Part shown: positions 1-8,574 of the stretch, in pieces
Numbering within the stretch: position 1 is the stretch's first letter
Layout of the letters: every line of letters begins with the position of its first letter
NCBI RefSeq assembly: GCF_001424145.1
Contig: NZ_LMQM01000010.1
Location: forward strand, 506,833-570,832
Direction: 5' to 3'
DNA length: 64,000 nucleotides
Source of the DNA: Chryseobacterium sp. Leaf404
GTDB lineage: Bacteria > Bacteroidota > Bacteroidia > Flavobacteriales > Weeksellaceae
Made by a program: the position numbers and the translations under genes
The notes under the pieces: model-generated
Seen by the model: the letters and a program-made list of their open reading frames with translations, nothing else
Databases searched by the model: none
What the model was told of the DNA's origin: nothing

Positions 1-1072
1 CTCGCATTCCTGCATAACTCGTTATCAGCGGACCCTTCCAGCCCGGACTGGGTTCATTTTCCCTTATACTTTTAAACAAAAACCGTGGAATATGAGCAAT
101 GGGATACACCCACAAAAATCTTAAAACAATGACAATTAAACTGATCATAATTCCATATTTTAATCCCTGAAAAACCAAGTGTTTACCTAAACCATGTACG
201 ATTTCTGGAAGTTCCAATCCTATTAAAATGAAAACTAAAGCATTCATTACAAAAATCATGGTCGTCCAAACGCCCATCATATTTAACCTTGTACTTCCCG
301 TTTTGAAAATTTCGTGAGAACGCCATGAGATAAACAATCCTCCAGTTACCACGGCCATTACTCCCGAGAAGTGAAACTGTTCTGCGGCAAGAAACAAAAT
401 GTAGGGTGTCATCACCGTCAAAGCCGCATCAATAGCCGGACTGGTAGGTAAAAAACGATGAATAGCATACATAATATTTCCACCAATAATTCCGACCACA
501 ACGCCCATTCCGGCAACCAGAAAAAACTGTCCGGTAGCTTCCTGCATAGAGAAAGTTCCTGTAAGAACTGCCGCCAAGGCAAATCTGAAAACAATCAATG
601 ATGCAGCATCATTTACCAAACTTTCACCTTCTAAAATCGTCAGTAATCTTTTCGGAATTTTAAGGCCTTTCATCACTGTTGCAGCTGCTACAGCATCGGG
701 CGGAGAAACGATTCCACCTAATAAAAACCCAAGTGCCAGTGTAAATCCCGGAATCATCGATGAAGAAATATAAGCCACGATAAGCGATGTAAAAAACACC
801 AAACCAAACGCTAAAAGGCTGATAGGTCTTTTCCATTTCCAAAAATCTTTCCACGACGTGTACCACGCAGCTTCATACAAAAGAGGTGGCAGAAAAAGAA
901 GAAATATAATATCGGGATCAAGTTTTAAGACAGGAATTCCCGGAATAAAACTTATTCCCAAACCCGCTATAACTAAAAATATAGGATAAGCAATTTTTAT
1001 CTTTTTTGCGAGTAAAACAAGCATCATGACAGCAAAAAGAAGGAAAAGAATGAGGAGTAAATTGTGGTGCAT
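1..1072 (-). CDS. Na+/H+ antiporter, CPA1 family (partial, C-terminus beyond window)
   Basis: An open frame starts at ATG 1072 and runs leftward off the window edge, giving about 357 residues. The translation is very hydrophobic, with many membrane segments. It carries the antiporter core signature GGIVSPPDAVAA followed by EGESLVNDAASLIVFR, in which the paired acidic residues are the ion-binding site of CPA1 (NhaP/SOD-type) exchangers. The family swaps cytoplasmic Na+ or K+ for protons across the inner membrane and supports pH and salt homeostasis. The start directly precedes a hydrophobic stretch, as expected for transmembrane segment 1. The missing C-terminus leaves open whether a cytoplasmic regulatory domain is present. 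Ion specificity cannot be read from the sequence. Confidence 0.9.
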   Translation of the reverse strand, partial: MHHNLLLILFLLFAVMMLVLLAKKIKIAYPIFLVIAGLGISFIPGIPVLKLDPDIIFLLFLPPLLYEAAWYTSWKDFWKWKRPISLLAFGLVFFTSLIVAYISSSMIPGFTLALGFLLGGIVSPPDAVAAATVMKGLKIPKRLLTILEGESLVNDAASLIVFRFALAAVLTGTFSMQEATGQFFLVAGMGVVVGIIGGNIMYAIHRFLPTSPAIDAALTVMTPYILFLAAEQFHFSGVMAVVTGGLFISWRSHEIFKTGSTRLNMMGVWTTMIFVMNALVFILIGLELPEIVHGLGKHLVFQGLKYGIMISLIVIVLRFLWVYPIAHIPRFLFKSIRENEPSPGWKGPLITSYAGMR

Positions 1073-1364
1073 GGTTTTTAGATTATTTTTTCATCAGTTC
1101 TAGAATTGCGGCGTATCAAAATTTTTGTGTCTCTAAAGATTCTACTTTTCAACGACAAAAGTAAAAAAAGATTATTGGTTTTTAAAATTCCTTTCAAATG
1201 ATGTTTTATAAGTTTTCATGCACGTTCTATTTCACTGAGGATCAATCTATAATAAAACACAAAATGCCAAAACTTCAGGAATAACTAAAGTTTTGACATA
1301 TAAAAATTATAATACTTTTTCTATTTTAATTTTGTATCCGTATCATCAGCTATCAACCACATTT

Positions 1365-2125
1365 CTAAAATCTATATCCTAAAGAAAGTCCGCTTCTCAA
1401 TTCTGCCCACGGTCCGTCAAGTTTTACAGAGGCTCCGTTGGCATTAGTCTATACAGAATATTAAACCAGTGTAATTCCCAAATCCTCGAGATCGGTTTTC
1501 AGTTGATTGTTGGTCAGGAGTTAACGTCTGAGAAGATCTTCCTGTAAAATCTCCTTTGCCTTTTCCGTAGTGCGCTCCTACACTCCACCAGTCGAGAACA
1601 AAACTTCCTTTTTTATTTAAGAAAAACTGTACACCAAGCAGCAAACCTGCGCTGTTGACACTGGCATTTCCGGAAATATTCACCGGTATTTCTGTATAAT
1701 TTCCGCCCCTGCAGTCGTATTCATAATAATAGGTAAAGTTGCTGACTTTAAAATTTGAATTTCGGTAATATGGGGCCGCGTAAAATCCTATTCCATACCC
1801 TTTCCTAAGATAAAATCTGGTCTACAGTAAAATGTGAACTTCCTGCTTTTACGTATCTCAATTCGTCATCACCATCAGTAAAAAATTTAATTAAGGGAAT
1901 TTTTCCTTCTGGCATTGCTGCAAAGCCTGCACTCACAGACAGCCATCTGTTGATCGATCTTTAGTGCGTGAGATTAATTTTTTTAAAAGCATATGCCGTG
2001 AGATTGGTTTTGATAATATTTTTACTTTGCGGAGCTGCAGGATTATAGGTTATCACCAAACTTTTCTCCTGTGTACTGATAAATGAGGCAAAGATGATTG
2101 CCGGAATTGTAAATAAAGTTTTCAT
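1365..2125 (-). pseudogene. Broken DUF3575-like outer-membrane protein gene
   Basis: From ATG 2125 the frame encodes a signal-like start (MKTLFTIPAIIFASF) and KTNLTAYAFKKINLTH, then hits TAA at about 1961-1963. The same frame continues with RSINRWLSVSAGFAAMPEGK up to another stop near 1805. The similarity resumes in a shifted frame (YGIGFYAAPYYRNSNFKVSN, then LDWWSVGAHYGKGKGDFTG). It shifts again near 1490-1505 to finish as ANGASVKLDGPWAELRSGLS and a final aromatic residue (GYRF), typical of an outer-membrane barrel. The pieces in order match my memory of flavobacterial DUF3575 proteins. One nonsense change plus two frameshifts make function unlikely. The physiological role of the intact family is not known to me. 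Confidence 0.75.
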
Positions 2126-2483
2126 GGTTATTAGTTTTTTTTAATGGTCAAACATTATTTAAAACCAAATGCCAATCAATTACACAAATGGGTACATTTT
2201 TCATCATAAATTTAAAATTAATTTAAATTCATTATTTGAATTATGCAAGTAAATCCACAGATTACTTTATTCCTTAAAATATGAGCTTTCTGTTATATAG
2301 CCAAACAATTGTTAAGTAGTTAAAATCTGTATCTGATCTGCAGGAAAGAATTTTTTTAATATTTGGCCTTGTTGCTTCTCTCCTTGTTTCAGTTTTTCAT
2401 TTCAAAAAAATAATAATAAATTGCTCAGGGATTTAATTTAACCTTTTAAATTAAAAATTATCCAAAAAAAAATCTGTGTTATT
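2126..2483. other. AT-rich intergenic stretch
   Basis: About 360 bases between the broken barrel gene and the small secreted protein gene. It is strongly AT-rich, with no convincing ORF, tRNA or repeat. I found no exact TAnnTTTG promoter for the gene starting at 2484, although its start must be served from here. Confidence 0.5.
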
Positions 2484-2789
2484 ATGAAATTATTTATTTT
2501 TTTCACAACTTTCAGCTCAGCGTTATTCTTCAGCCAAACTGCAGAAAAACCTTTGATTATTAAAAATGATTCAACTGCAGTTGAGAAATTTTCATTTAAA
2601 AAACCACTTGACTCTGCTTCGCTGAAACGGGATTTAATGTTGGTTAAAAAACCTTCTGACTCATTGTATTTGAGTCTCGTAAAGAAAAAAACTGATACTG
2701 AAATGATCGAAATTCTCACTGCGGGTAAACAGAAAGACCTGATTGTAAAATTTGATGATCCGAAAGCGCTTCCGAAGAAAAACCACTGA
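2484..2789 (+). CDS. Small secreted protein of unknown function, C-terminus probably truncated by frameshift
   Basis: A 101-residue product starting MKLFIFFTTFSSALFFSQ, a clear Sec signal peptide with likely cleavage after the SQ-type site common in flavobacteria. The rest is polar, Lys/Asp/Ser rich, and ends with the module TDTEMIEILTAGKQKDLIVK plus FDDPKALPKKNH. Just after the stop, a near-copy of this module (TDTEMIEILSADHQKKLVFK) continues in the +1 frame to TAA at 2875-2877. The ancestral gene therefore probably had two tandem modules and has lost or gained one base in the A-rich junction at about 2778-2786. No family recognised. Confidence 0.6.
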   Translation: MKLFIFFTTFSSALFFSQTAEKPLIIKNDSTAVEKFSFKKPLDSASLKRDLMLVKKPSDSLYLSLVKKKTDTEMIEILTAGKQKDLIVKFDDPKALPKKNH

Positions 2790-2877
2790 TACTGAAATGA
2801 TCGAAATTCTTTCTGCGGACCATCAGAAAAAACTTGTATTTAAAACTGAAGATCCTAAAGTACTTTCCGCAAAATAA
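2691..2877 (+). repeat. Tandem C-terminal coding repeat, second copy out of frame
   Basis: The 26 bases at 2691-2716 are repeated exactly at 2785-2810, and the following bases remain similar to the end of each module. The offset is 94 bases, which is not a multiple of three, so copy two is read in a different frame from copy one. If the frame were restored, the protein would end in SAK at 2874. Confidence 0.8.
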
Positions 2878-2963
2878 TTTCTCTAAGGTAAATAAGAATT
2901 ATTAAAGTCAACTTTTAATATTTTTTTCAGCTTAAAAAGGCTTGAAAATTATTTTTCATTTTT

Positions 2964-2971
2964 TATTTTTG
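2964..2971 (+). promoter_or_regulatory. Bacteroidota -7 promoter box (TATTTTTG)
   Basis: Exact match to TAnnTTTG, ending 19 bases before the ATG of the HD-domain gene, so a short leader is expected. Assignment is by motif and position only. Confidence 0.6.
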
Positions 2972-2990
2972 CAGTCTACTTTACTATACC

Positions 2991-3437
2991 ATGACCAAAG
3001 AAGAGTTACTGCACCGTGCAATAAAAATAGCAGATAAAGCACATAAAGGCCAAAAAGATAAGTACCACGCTCCTTACATTGCGCACGTTATGCGTGTAAT
3101 GGAGTACGGAAAAACGATGGATGAAAAAATTGTGGGCGTGCTGCACGACGTCGTGGAAGATCATCCTGAAGAATTCAGTTTTGAATATCTTAGAGAGGAA
3201 GGATTTCCTGAATACATACTTTTTGCTATAAACTGCCTCACCAAATACGATCCGGAAGAAAATTATGACGATTTTGTAAAACGTACCGAGCGTTCTCCCC
3301 TTGCTGTTGCAGTAAAACTGAACGATCTGCGTGATAATATGGATCTAAGAAGGGTCAACAGAGAATTGACTCAAAAAGATATTCACCGTTTTAATAAATA
3401 CCTGAAGGCTTACAGGTACCTTTCTGAGAAATATTAA
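2991..3437 (+). CDS. HD-domain metal-dependent phosphohydrolase (RelA/SpoT HD-like)
   Basis: A 148-residue soluble protein made almost entirely of one HD domain. Visible metal ligands are His32 (in IAHVMRV), His52-Asp53 (VLHDVVED) and the Asp-rich helix KLNDLRDNMD near residue 110. This arrangement matches the hydrolase half of RelA/SpoT-type proteins, which removes pyrophosphate from (p)ppGpp. Small stand-alone versions exist, but the substrate here is an inference. There is no synthetase, TGS or ACT domain. The gene has its own promoter box and ends at a hairpin shared with the convergent yceI-like gene, so it is probably monocistronic. Confidence 0.8.
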   Translation: MTKEELLHRAIKIADKAHKGQKDKYHAPYIAHVMRVMEYGKTMDEKIVGVLHDVVEDHPEEFSFEYLREEGFPEYILFAINCLTKYDPEENYDDFVKRTERSPLAVAVKLNDLRDNMDLRRVNRELTQKDIHRFNKYLKAYRYLSEKY

Positions 3438-3461
3438 ACTTAAAGAAATCTTATATTAACA

Positions 3462-3489
3462 AAGGCTCACTTCAAAAGAAATGAGCCTT
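3462..3489. terminator. Bidirectional hairpin terminator
   Basis: Perfect 8-bp arms AAGGCTCA (3462-3469) and TGAGCCTT (3482-3489) sit between the convergent HD and YceI-family genes, with A/T-rich flanks. Suited to stopping both transcripts. Confidence 0.7.
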
Positions 3490-3512
3490 AACTTTTATCT
3501 AATTTAAAAAAA

Positions 3513-4190
3513 TTATTTAGCAGCTTTTACATCAACAGAAATTTCGATGTCTTTGCTGATCATCCATTCTGCAGGATCTGTTTCGTCTGTACCGAATTTG
3601 ATTCCCCAGTCTGCTCTGTTTACCGTAAATTTAGCCTGAACAGCCGCTGTACCTTCAGCTACATCTACTTTTGCAGGGAAAGATACGTTTACCGTTTTAC
3701 CCAACAAAGTTAGATTTCCGCTTACAGTTTTGTTAGCTCCTGCTACAGCGTCAGCCGGTGCAGTTGCAAGATCAGCTACGCTGGTGATTTTGAAATCCGC
3801 AGTCGGGAATTTTGTAACGTCGAAGAAATCAGGATTTTTCAAGTGACCTTCTAGATCAGCAGGTTTTTTGTCTTTTTCAGTTACTGAAGCTGGATCAACT
3901 TTCAAAGAAGCCATATCGATTACAAAGTTACCTGCAGTAAGCTGTCCGCCATCCACGTTTAACTCACCAGACTGAATAGAAAGTGTTCCCCATCTTGGAG
4001 CAAAACCCCCTTTGTGGAAAGCTTTCCAGTTTACTTTAGATGCAGCAACGTCAGCTTTCAAAGCTTCACCTTTTCCTTCTGCAACATTTTGCTCAGTTCC
4101 CGTTTTTGCAGTTTCTGCTGTTTTGTCTTTGTTACAAGATGCTGAGATCAAACCTACAGCTACCAATGCGATTACGCTTAGTTTTTTCAT
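3513..4190 (-). CDS. YceI-family lipoprotein
   Basis: A 225-residue protein with a lipoprotein signal peptide (lipobox ISASC, Cys19) followed by a low-complexity Lys/Ala/Thr linker to about residue 48. A YceI domain then fills the rest, with features such as SKVNWKAFHKGG, HLKNPDFFDVTKFPTADFK and SGNLTLLGKTVNVSFPAKV. YceI proteins are lipocalin-like barrels that bind isoprenoid or amide lipids in the periplasm, but the ligand here is unknown. Lipidation implies membrane anchoring. A TATCTTTG promoter box lies 83 bases upstream, giving a rather long leader. Transcription ends at the hairpin shared with the HD gene. Confidence 0.9.
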   Translation of the reverse strand: MKKLSVIALVAVGLISASCNKDKTAETAKTGTEQNVAEGKGEALKADVAASKVNWKAFHKGGFAPRWGTLSIQSGELNVDGGQLTAGNFVIDMASLKVDPASVTEKDKKPADLEGHLKNPDFFDVTKFPTADFKITSVADLATAPADAVAGANKTVSGNLTLLGKTVNVSFPAKVDVAEGTAAVQAKFTVNRADWGIKFGTDETDPAEWMISKDIEISVDVKAAK

Positions 4191-4272
4191 ATTGTTTTAT
4201 TATTTAAATGTTTTAGAAGTGATAAATATAAGATTTATGAAATTATTTACCAATCTTTCAGTTTTGATGTGG

Positions 4273-4280
4273 CAAAGATA
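4273..4280 (-). promoter_or_regulatory. -7 promoter box for yceI-like gene (TATCTTTG on minus)
   Basis: CAAAGATA on the plus strand is an exact TAnnTTTG on the minus strand, upstream of the lipoprotein gene. The implied 5' leader is about 75-80 bases. Confidence 0.6.
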
Positions 4281-4378
4281 GGTTTGGTTTTATTCAAAAA
4301 CCTTAACATACATCAAGAAAATCTCTGTTGACTAAATTTTAGATTAAATGAAAACGTAATTTTTAACTTCCATTTCAG

Positions 4379-4386
4379 TACTTTTG
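4379..4386 (+). promoter_or_regulatory. -7 promoter box for tex (TACTTTTG)
   Basis: Exact TAnnTTTG match ending 19 bases before the tex ATG. Confidence 0.6.
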
Positions 4387-4405
4387 TCTATCCCAAAAAT
4401 ACTTC

Positions 4406-6529
4406 ATGAACACTGTAAATTTCATTCAGAAACAACTCAATATAGCAGATAATAGCATCAATGCTACTTTAAAATTATTATCCGAAGACTGCACTATTCC
4501 TTTTATTTCGCGATATCGTAAAGATGCTACAGGAAATTTAGATGAAATTCAGATTGAGCAGATTTCAAAATTGAGTAAACAGTTTGATGACATTGTAAAG
4601 CGTAAAGAAAGTATATTAAAATCAATTGAAGAGCAGAATTCTTTATCACCCGAATTAAAACAGAGAATTGATGAAGGTTTTGATCTTCAGGAACTGGAAG
4701 ATCTGTATTTGCCTTTCAAAAAACGCAGAAAGACCAAAGCCGATTCGGCAAAAGAAAAAGGTCTTGAACCTTTAGCGAAAATTATTATGAGCCAGAAAGC
4801 TCAGGATATTCAGTTTTTGACTTCAAAATATTTAAATGAAAGTGTTTCGTCTGAAGAAGAAGCTCTGCAGGGCGCAAGAGATATTATGGCTGAATGGATC
4901 AACGAAAATATGTATGTCCGTAAAAATCTCCGCCGACTTTTTCAGCGAAAAGCAGTGATTACTTCCAAAGTAGTAAAGGCTAAAAAAGACGAAGAAGGTG
5001 CCCAGAAATTTTCACAATATTTTGAGTGGGAAGAAAGTTTAAACAGAACACCATCTCACAGACTTTTGGCAATGTTGAGAGCTGAATCTGAAGGTTTTGT
5101 AAAAATCAATATCGAAATCGATAAAGACGAAGCTTTGGATTTTATTGAAAATGCCATCATTAAATCTAAAAATGAAAGCTCAGAGCAGATTGCTTTAGCC
5201 ATAAAAGATTCCTACAAAAGACTTCTTGAGCCTGCTATTTCAAACGAAACTTTACAGGAAGCCAAAGAAAAAGCAGATAAAAAAGCAATTGAAATTTTTT
5301 CTGAAAACCTCAGTCAGCTTCTGCTCGCTCCGCCTTTGGGTGAAAAAAGAATTTTAGCCATCGATCCTGGTTACAAAAGTGGCTGCAAAGTGGTTTGCTT
5401 AGATGAAAAAGGAGATTTACTTCACAACGAAACCATCTATCCCCACGCTCCACAAAATGAAAGCGGAATGGCAATGAAGAAAATCCGTTCGATGGTGAAT
5501 GCTTATAATATTCAGGCAATTTCTATTGGAAACGGAACGGCGAGCCGTGAGACAGAGTTTTTCATAAAAAAAATAGGTTTTGATAAACCTTTGCAGGTTT
5601 TTGTGGTTTCGGAAGCAGGTGCTTCTGTTTATTCTGCCAGTAAAATTGCAAGAGATGAATTTCCCAGTTTTGATGTGACCGTTCGTGGTGCGGTTTCTAT
5701 CGGTCGCCGACTTTCTGATCCTTTGGCGGAACTGGTAAAAATTGATGCAAAATCTATCGGTGTGGGTCAATATCAGCATGATGTGGATCAGACTCAACTG
5801 AAAAACGAACTAGATTCTACTGTGATAAGATGCGTGAATTCTGTCGGAATTAATTTAAATACGGCAAGTAAATCTTTACTGAGCTACGTCTCCGGAATTG
5901 GCGAAAAAATGGCTGAAAATATTGTGAACTACCGTGCTGAAAACGGAGCTTTCGAAAACAGAAAACAACTGAAAAAAGTCCCAAGACTTGGCGAAAAAGC
6001 TTTCCAACAGGCTGCGGCTTTTATCAGAATTGCCAATGGAGAAAATCCTTTAGATAATTCTGCCGTACACCCTGAAGCTTATGGGATTGTCGAAAAAATG
6101 GCAAAAGAATTAGGTTTAAAAACAAATGATTTAATTGCCAATAGAGAAAAAATAAGTCTGATTCAACCTGAAAAATACATTACGGAAGACATTGGAATTT
6201 TAGGAATCAAAGACATTTTGAAGGAACTTGAAAAACCAGGTTTAGATCCAAGAAAAGCAGCGAAAGTTTTTGAGTTTGATCCCAATGTCAAAAAAATCAC
6301 AGACCTGAAAATGGGAATGATCCTGCCGGGAATAGTCAATAACATTACAGCTTTCGGTTGTTTTGTGGATTTGGGAATTAAAGAAAGCGGGCTTGTGCAT
6401 ATTTCACAATTGAAAGAGGGTTTTGTTTCTGATGTGAATGAGGTGGTGAAATTACATCAGCACGTTCAGGTAAAAGTGACGGAGGTGGATGAACAGAGGA
6501 AAAGGATTCAGTTGAGTATGATTTTATAA
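4406..6529 (+). CDS. tex: Tex family RNA-binding transcription accessory protein
   Basis: A 707-residue protein with full Tex architecture. An N-terminal helical domain (TIPFISRYRKDATGNLDE near residue 30) is followed by a YqgF/RNase H-like domain (RILAIDPGYKSGCKVVCLD near 315). Next come a helix-hairpin-helix region (SLLSYVSGIGEKMAENIVNY near 490) and a C-terminal S1 domain (GMILPGIVNNITAFGCFVDL, GLVHISQL). Tex binds nucleic acid and is implicated in transcription quality control and stress tolerance, being related to eukaryotic Spt6. Length is slightly below the usual 720-780. The gene has its own promoter box and is followed after only a few bases by an RDD-protein gene, which may be co-transcribed. 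Confidence 0.95.
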   Translation: MNTVNFIQKQLNIADNSINATLKLLSEDCTIPFISRYRKDATGNLDEIQIEQISKLSKQFDDIVKRKESILKSIEEQNSLSPELKQRIDEGFDLQELEDLYLPFKKRRKTKADSAKEKGLEPLAKIIMSQKAQDIQFLTSKYLNESVSSEEEALQGARDIMAEWINENMYVRKNLRRLFQRKAVITSKVVKAKKDEEGAQKFSQYFEWEESLNRTPSHRLLAMLRAESEGFVKINIEIDKDEALDFIENAIIKSKNESSEQIALAIKDSYKRLLEPAISNETLQEAKEKADKKAIEIFSENLSQLLLAPPLGEKRILAIDPGYKSGCKVVCLDEKGDLLHNETIYPHAPQNESGMAMKKIRSMVNAYNIQAISIGNGTASRETEFFIKKIGFDKPLQVFVVSEAGASVYSASKIARDEFPSFDVTVRGAVSIGRRLSDPLAELVKIDAKSIGVGQYQHDVDQTQLKNELDSTVIRCVNSVGINLNTASKSLLSYVSGIGEKMAENIVNYRAENGAFENRKQLKKVPRLGEKAFQQAAAFIRIANGENPLDNSAVHPEAYGIVEKMAKELGLKTNDLIANREKISLIQPEKYITEDIGILGIKDILKELEKPGLDPRKAAKVFEFDPNVKKITDLKMGMILPGIVNNITAFGCFVDLGIKESGLVHISQLKEGFVSDVNEVVKLHQHVQVKVTEVDEQRKRIQLSMIL

Positions 6530-6538
6530 ATTATTGTG

Positions 6539-7090
6539 ATGAAAGTTTCAGAATTAAGGAAAAAGAAATTGATCCACAGACCAACTCAGAATTTTGATGT
6601 TGAAGGAAAGCGTATTTACAATGTATTTGAATACGATTTACCCTTTAAAACTGATTACGAAGGCAACGAAAAAGACAGAATTTTGGCAAAAATCATCGAT
6701 GCAGTTCCTGTTTTGCTGATTGCATTTTTCTTACTGAAGCTCTCCCCTTTCTTGGCAATCGTATTTTCACTTCAGGCGGTTATAATTTTAGGGAGTATTT
6801 CTGAAACCCTTTTTGGAATAACTTTAGGCAAAAAAATATTTAAAATTAAAGTCATTGATGACCAGGGAAAATATCCTGGAATTCTGAGATCATTAGGAAG
6901 GAATTTTTTATGTCTATCCATTTTTTATATGCTCTTTTCAGATTTATTCCCGCCATTGAATGAAATTTTCGCGATCAAACATAAAGATGCCAACTTCACG
7001 ATGCACATGAATAACATTTTCTGTAAAACGCATCTTGTAAAAAATGATCAGTTTGCAGAAATCAAAGCGCTGTTACAATCTAATCCATAA
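6539..7090 (+). CDS. RDD family membrane protein
   Basis: A 183-residue protein. The frame opens with GTG 6536 directly followed by ATG 6539, and I prefer the ATG. After about 50 cytoplasmic residues there are two hydrophobic segments (VPVLLIAFFLLKLSPFLAIV and FSLQAVIILGSISETLFG) and then the family motif TLGKKIFKIKVID. A third hydrophobic segment (NFLCLSIFYMLFSDLF) and a His/Lys-rich tail follow. RDD proteins are small inner-membrane proteins, and some take part in ion exchange or salt tolerance. A specific role cannot be assigned here. It starts 9 bases after the tex stop, so the two probably share a transcript. Confidence 0.8.
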   Translation: MKVSELRKKKLIHRPTQNFDVEGKRIYNVFEYDLPFKTDYEGNEKDRILAKIIDAVPVLLIAFFLLKLSPFLAIVFSLQAVIILGSISETLFGITLGKKIFKIKVIDDQGKYPGILRSLGRNFLCLSIFYMLFSDLFPPLNEIFAIKHKDANFTMHMNNIFCKTHLVKNDQFAEIKALLQSNP

Positions 7091-7383
7091 ATCAAAATTA
7101 AAAACAACTTCCATATCAAAATAGCATATCTATTATATTTTTAACAACAATTTTAATATGTAACAAATAGTTATTTAAAAAAGACTTAATTTTTATTCAA
7201 ATATTTAAAATAAATACCTGTTTATGGTGAAATTTATTTTTAATCCTTTACCTTTATCCGTTGAAATGCGGTTTCATCAAAGTCTTTTGACGGATTGACT
7301 GAGAACTAAAAGCATTGAAAATTGAGCTTTTATGCACAAAAAAATCTTAGACATATTTTAAAATTAGAAATCTGAAATTACAA

Positions 7384-8445
7384 ATGACCGGCAAAATTAT
7401 TGGAGTGGGAAACTGCATCCCTTCAGAGACAATTACCAATTTATTTTTCGATAAACATGTTTTTATGAACGAACATGGCATTACTCTGAAAGAAGATAAT
7501 GCATTAATAACCAGCAAACTGAAAAAAATTACCGGGATCGAAGAACGAAGATATGCAGAAAGCAATCAGGTAACTTCAGATTTAGGTTTAATCGCGGCAC
7601 AGAGAGCCATTGAAAATTCAGGTATTGATCCTGAAACTTTGGATTATATCATATTTGCACATAATTTTGGAGATATTACTCACAATACAGTTCAGTCTGA
7701 TGCTGTTCCCAGTCTTGCTTCCAGAGTAAAACATTTGTTAAAAATAAAAAATAATTTCTGTGTAGCCTACGATGTTCTGTTCGGTTGTCCGGGTTGGCTT
7801 GAGGGTGTCATTCAGGCGAATGCATTTGTGAAATCTGGTATTGCCAAAAGATGCCTCGTGATTGGTGCTGAAACCCTTTCCAGGGTGGTTGATATTCACG
7901 ACAGAGACAGCATGATCTATGCAGATGGTGCCGGTGCAGTGATTATAGAAGCCAATGAGAGCGATGATTGCGGAATAAAATCTCATTTATCGGCCTCATT
8001 TACTTATACCGAAAAAGACTTCCTTTTCTTTGGCAAATCTTATAATACAGAAAGCAGTAAAGACATCAAATACATCAAAATGGATGGCAGAAAAATATAC
8101 GAATTTGCCCTGCTTAACGTTCCCGCAGCAATGAAAAAATGTATGGATGCCAGCGGATTTCCTATTCACCAGCTCAACAAGATTATCATTCACCAGGCTA
8201 ACGAAAAGATGGATGAAGCGATTGTAAACCGTTTTTACGAACTGTATGGCATTCCTACCCCACAGGATGTAATGCCAATGGTCATCAGCAAACTGGGAAA
8301 CAGCAGTGTGGCCACCATTCCTACTCTTCTTACAATGATTATGCAGGATGAACTGGAATCTCACAAAATTGAAAAAGGCGACATAGTTCTTTTTGCTTCT
8401 GTGGGTGCCGGGATGAATGTTAATGCAATGGTTTATCAGTTTTAA
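7384..8445 (+). CDS. 3-oxoacyl-ACP synthase III family protein (KAS III / FabH-like)
   Basis: A 353-residue thiolase-fold protein with the complete KAS III triad. Cys135 lies in VLFGCPGWLEG, His270 in IIIHQANEKM and Asn306 in KLGNSSVATIP. It also has the nucleotide/ACP-type segment YADGAGAVII near 180. The family condenses an acyl-CoA starter with malonyl-ACP. No fatty-acid genes flank it, and the 24 residues before GIEERR are longer than in housekeeping FabH. A specialised starter (branched fatty acids, flexirubin or aryl polyene-like pigments, or a beta-lactone enzyme) is therefore possible, but that is inference. It stands alone between an AT-rich gap and its own terminator. Confidence 0.85.
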   Translation: MTGKIIGVGNCIPSETITNLFFDKHVFMNEHGITLKEDNALITSKLKKITGIEERRYAESNQVTSDLGLIAAQRAIENSGIDPETLDYIIFAHNFGDITHNTVQSDAVPSLASRVKHLLKIKNNFCVAYDVLFGCPGWLEGVIQANAFVKSGIAKRCLVIGAETLSRVVDIHDRDSMIYADGAGAVIIEANESDDCGIKSHLSASFTYTEKDFLFFGKSYNTESSKDIKYIKMDGRKIYEFALLNVPAAMKKCMDASGFPIHQLNKIIIHQANEKMDEAIVNRFYELYGIPTPQDVMPMVISKLGNSSVATIPTLLTMIMQDELESHKIEKGDIVLFASVGAGMNVNAMVYQF

Positions 8446-8474
8446 AGTTTAAATCAAATATCAAAACTACAGAA

Positions 8475-8502
8475 AGCAGCCTCATTTTGAGCTGCTTTTT
8501 TC
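8475..8502 (+). terminator. Rho-independent terminator of the KAS III gene
   Basis: AGCAGC (8475-8480) pairs with GCTGCT (8491-8496), with inner CTCA/TGAG pairing and a following T-run. It lies 30 bases after the stop codon. Confidence 0.75.
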
Positions 8503-8574
8503 TTTGTCTAACTGCATAATTGGTGACTTTAAGACAATGGTTTTTTCGCTACTGACTTTAAAAACATACAGCCT

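Noticed and set aside
5310..5797. Minus-strand open frames opposite tex
   Set aside because: They lie wholly inside the conserved tex coding region and show no family features. They are shadows of the tex codons.
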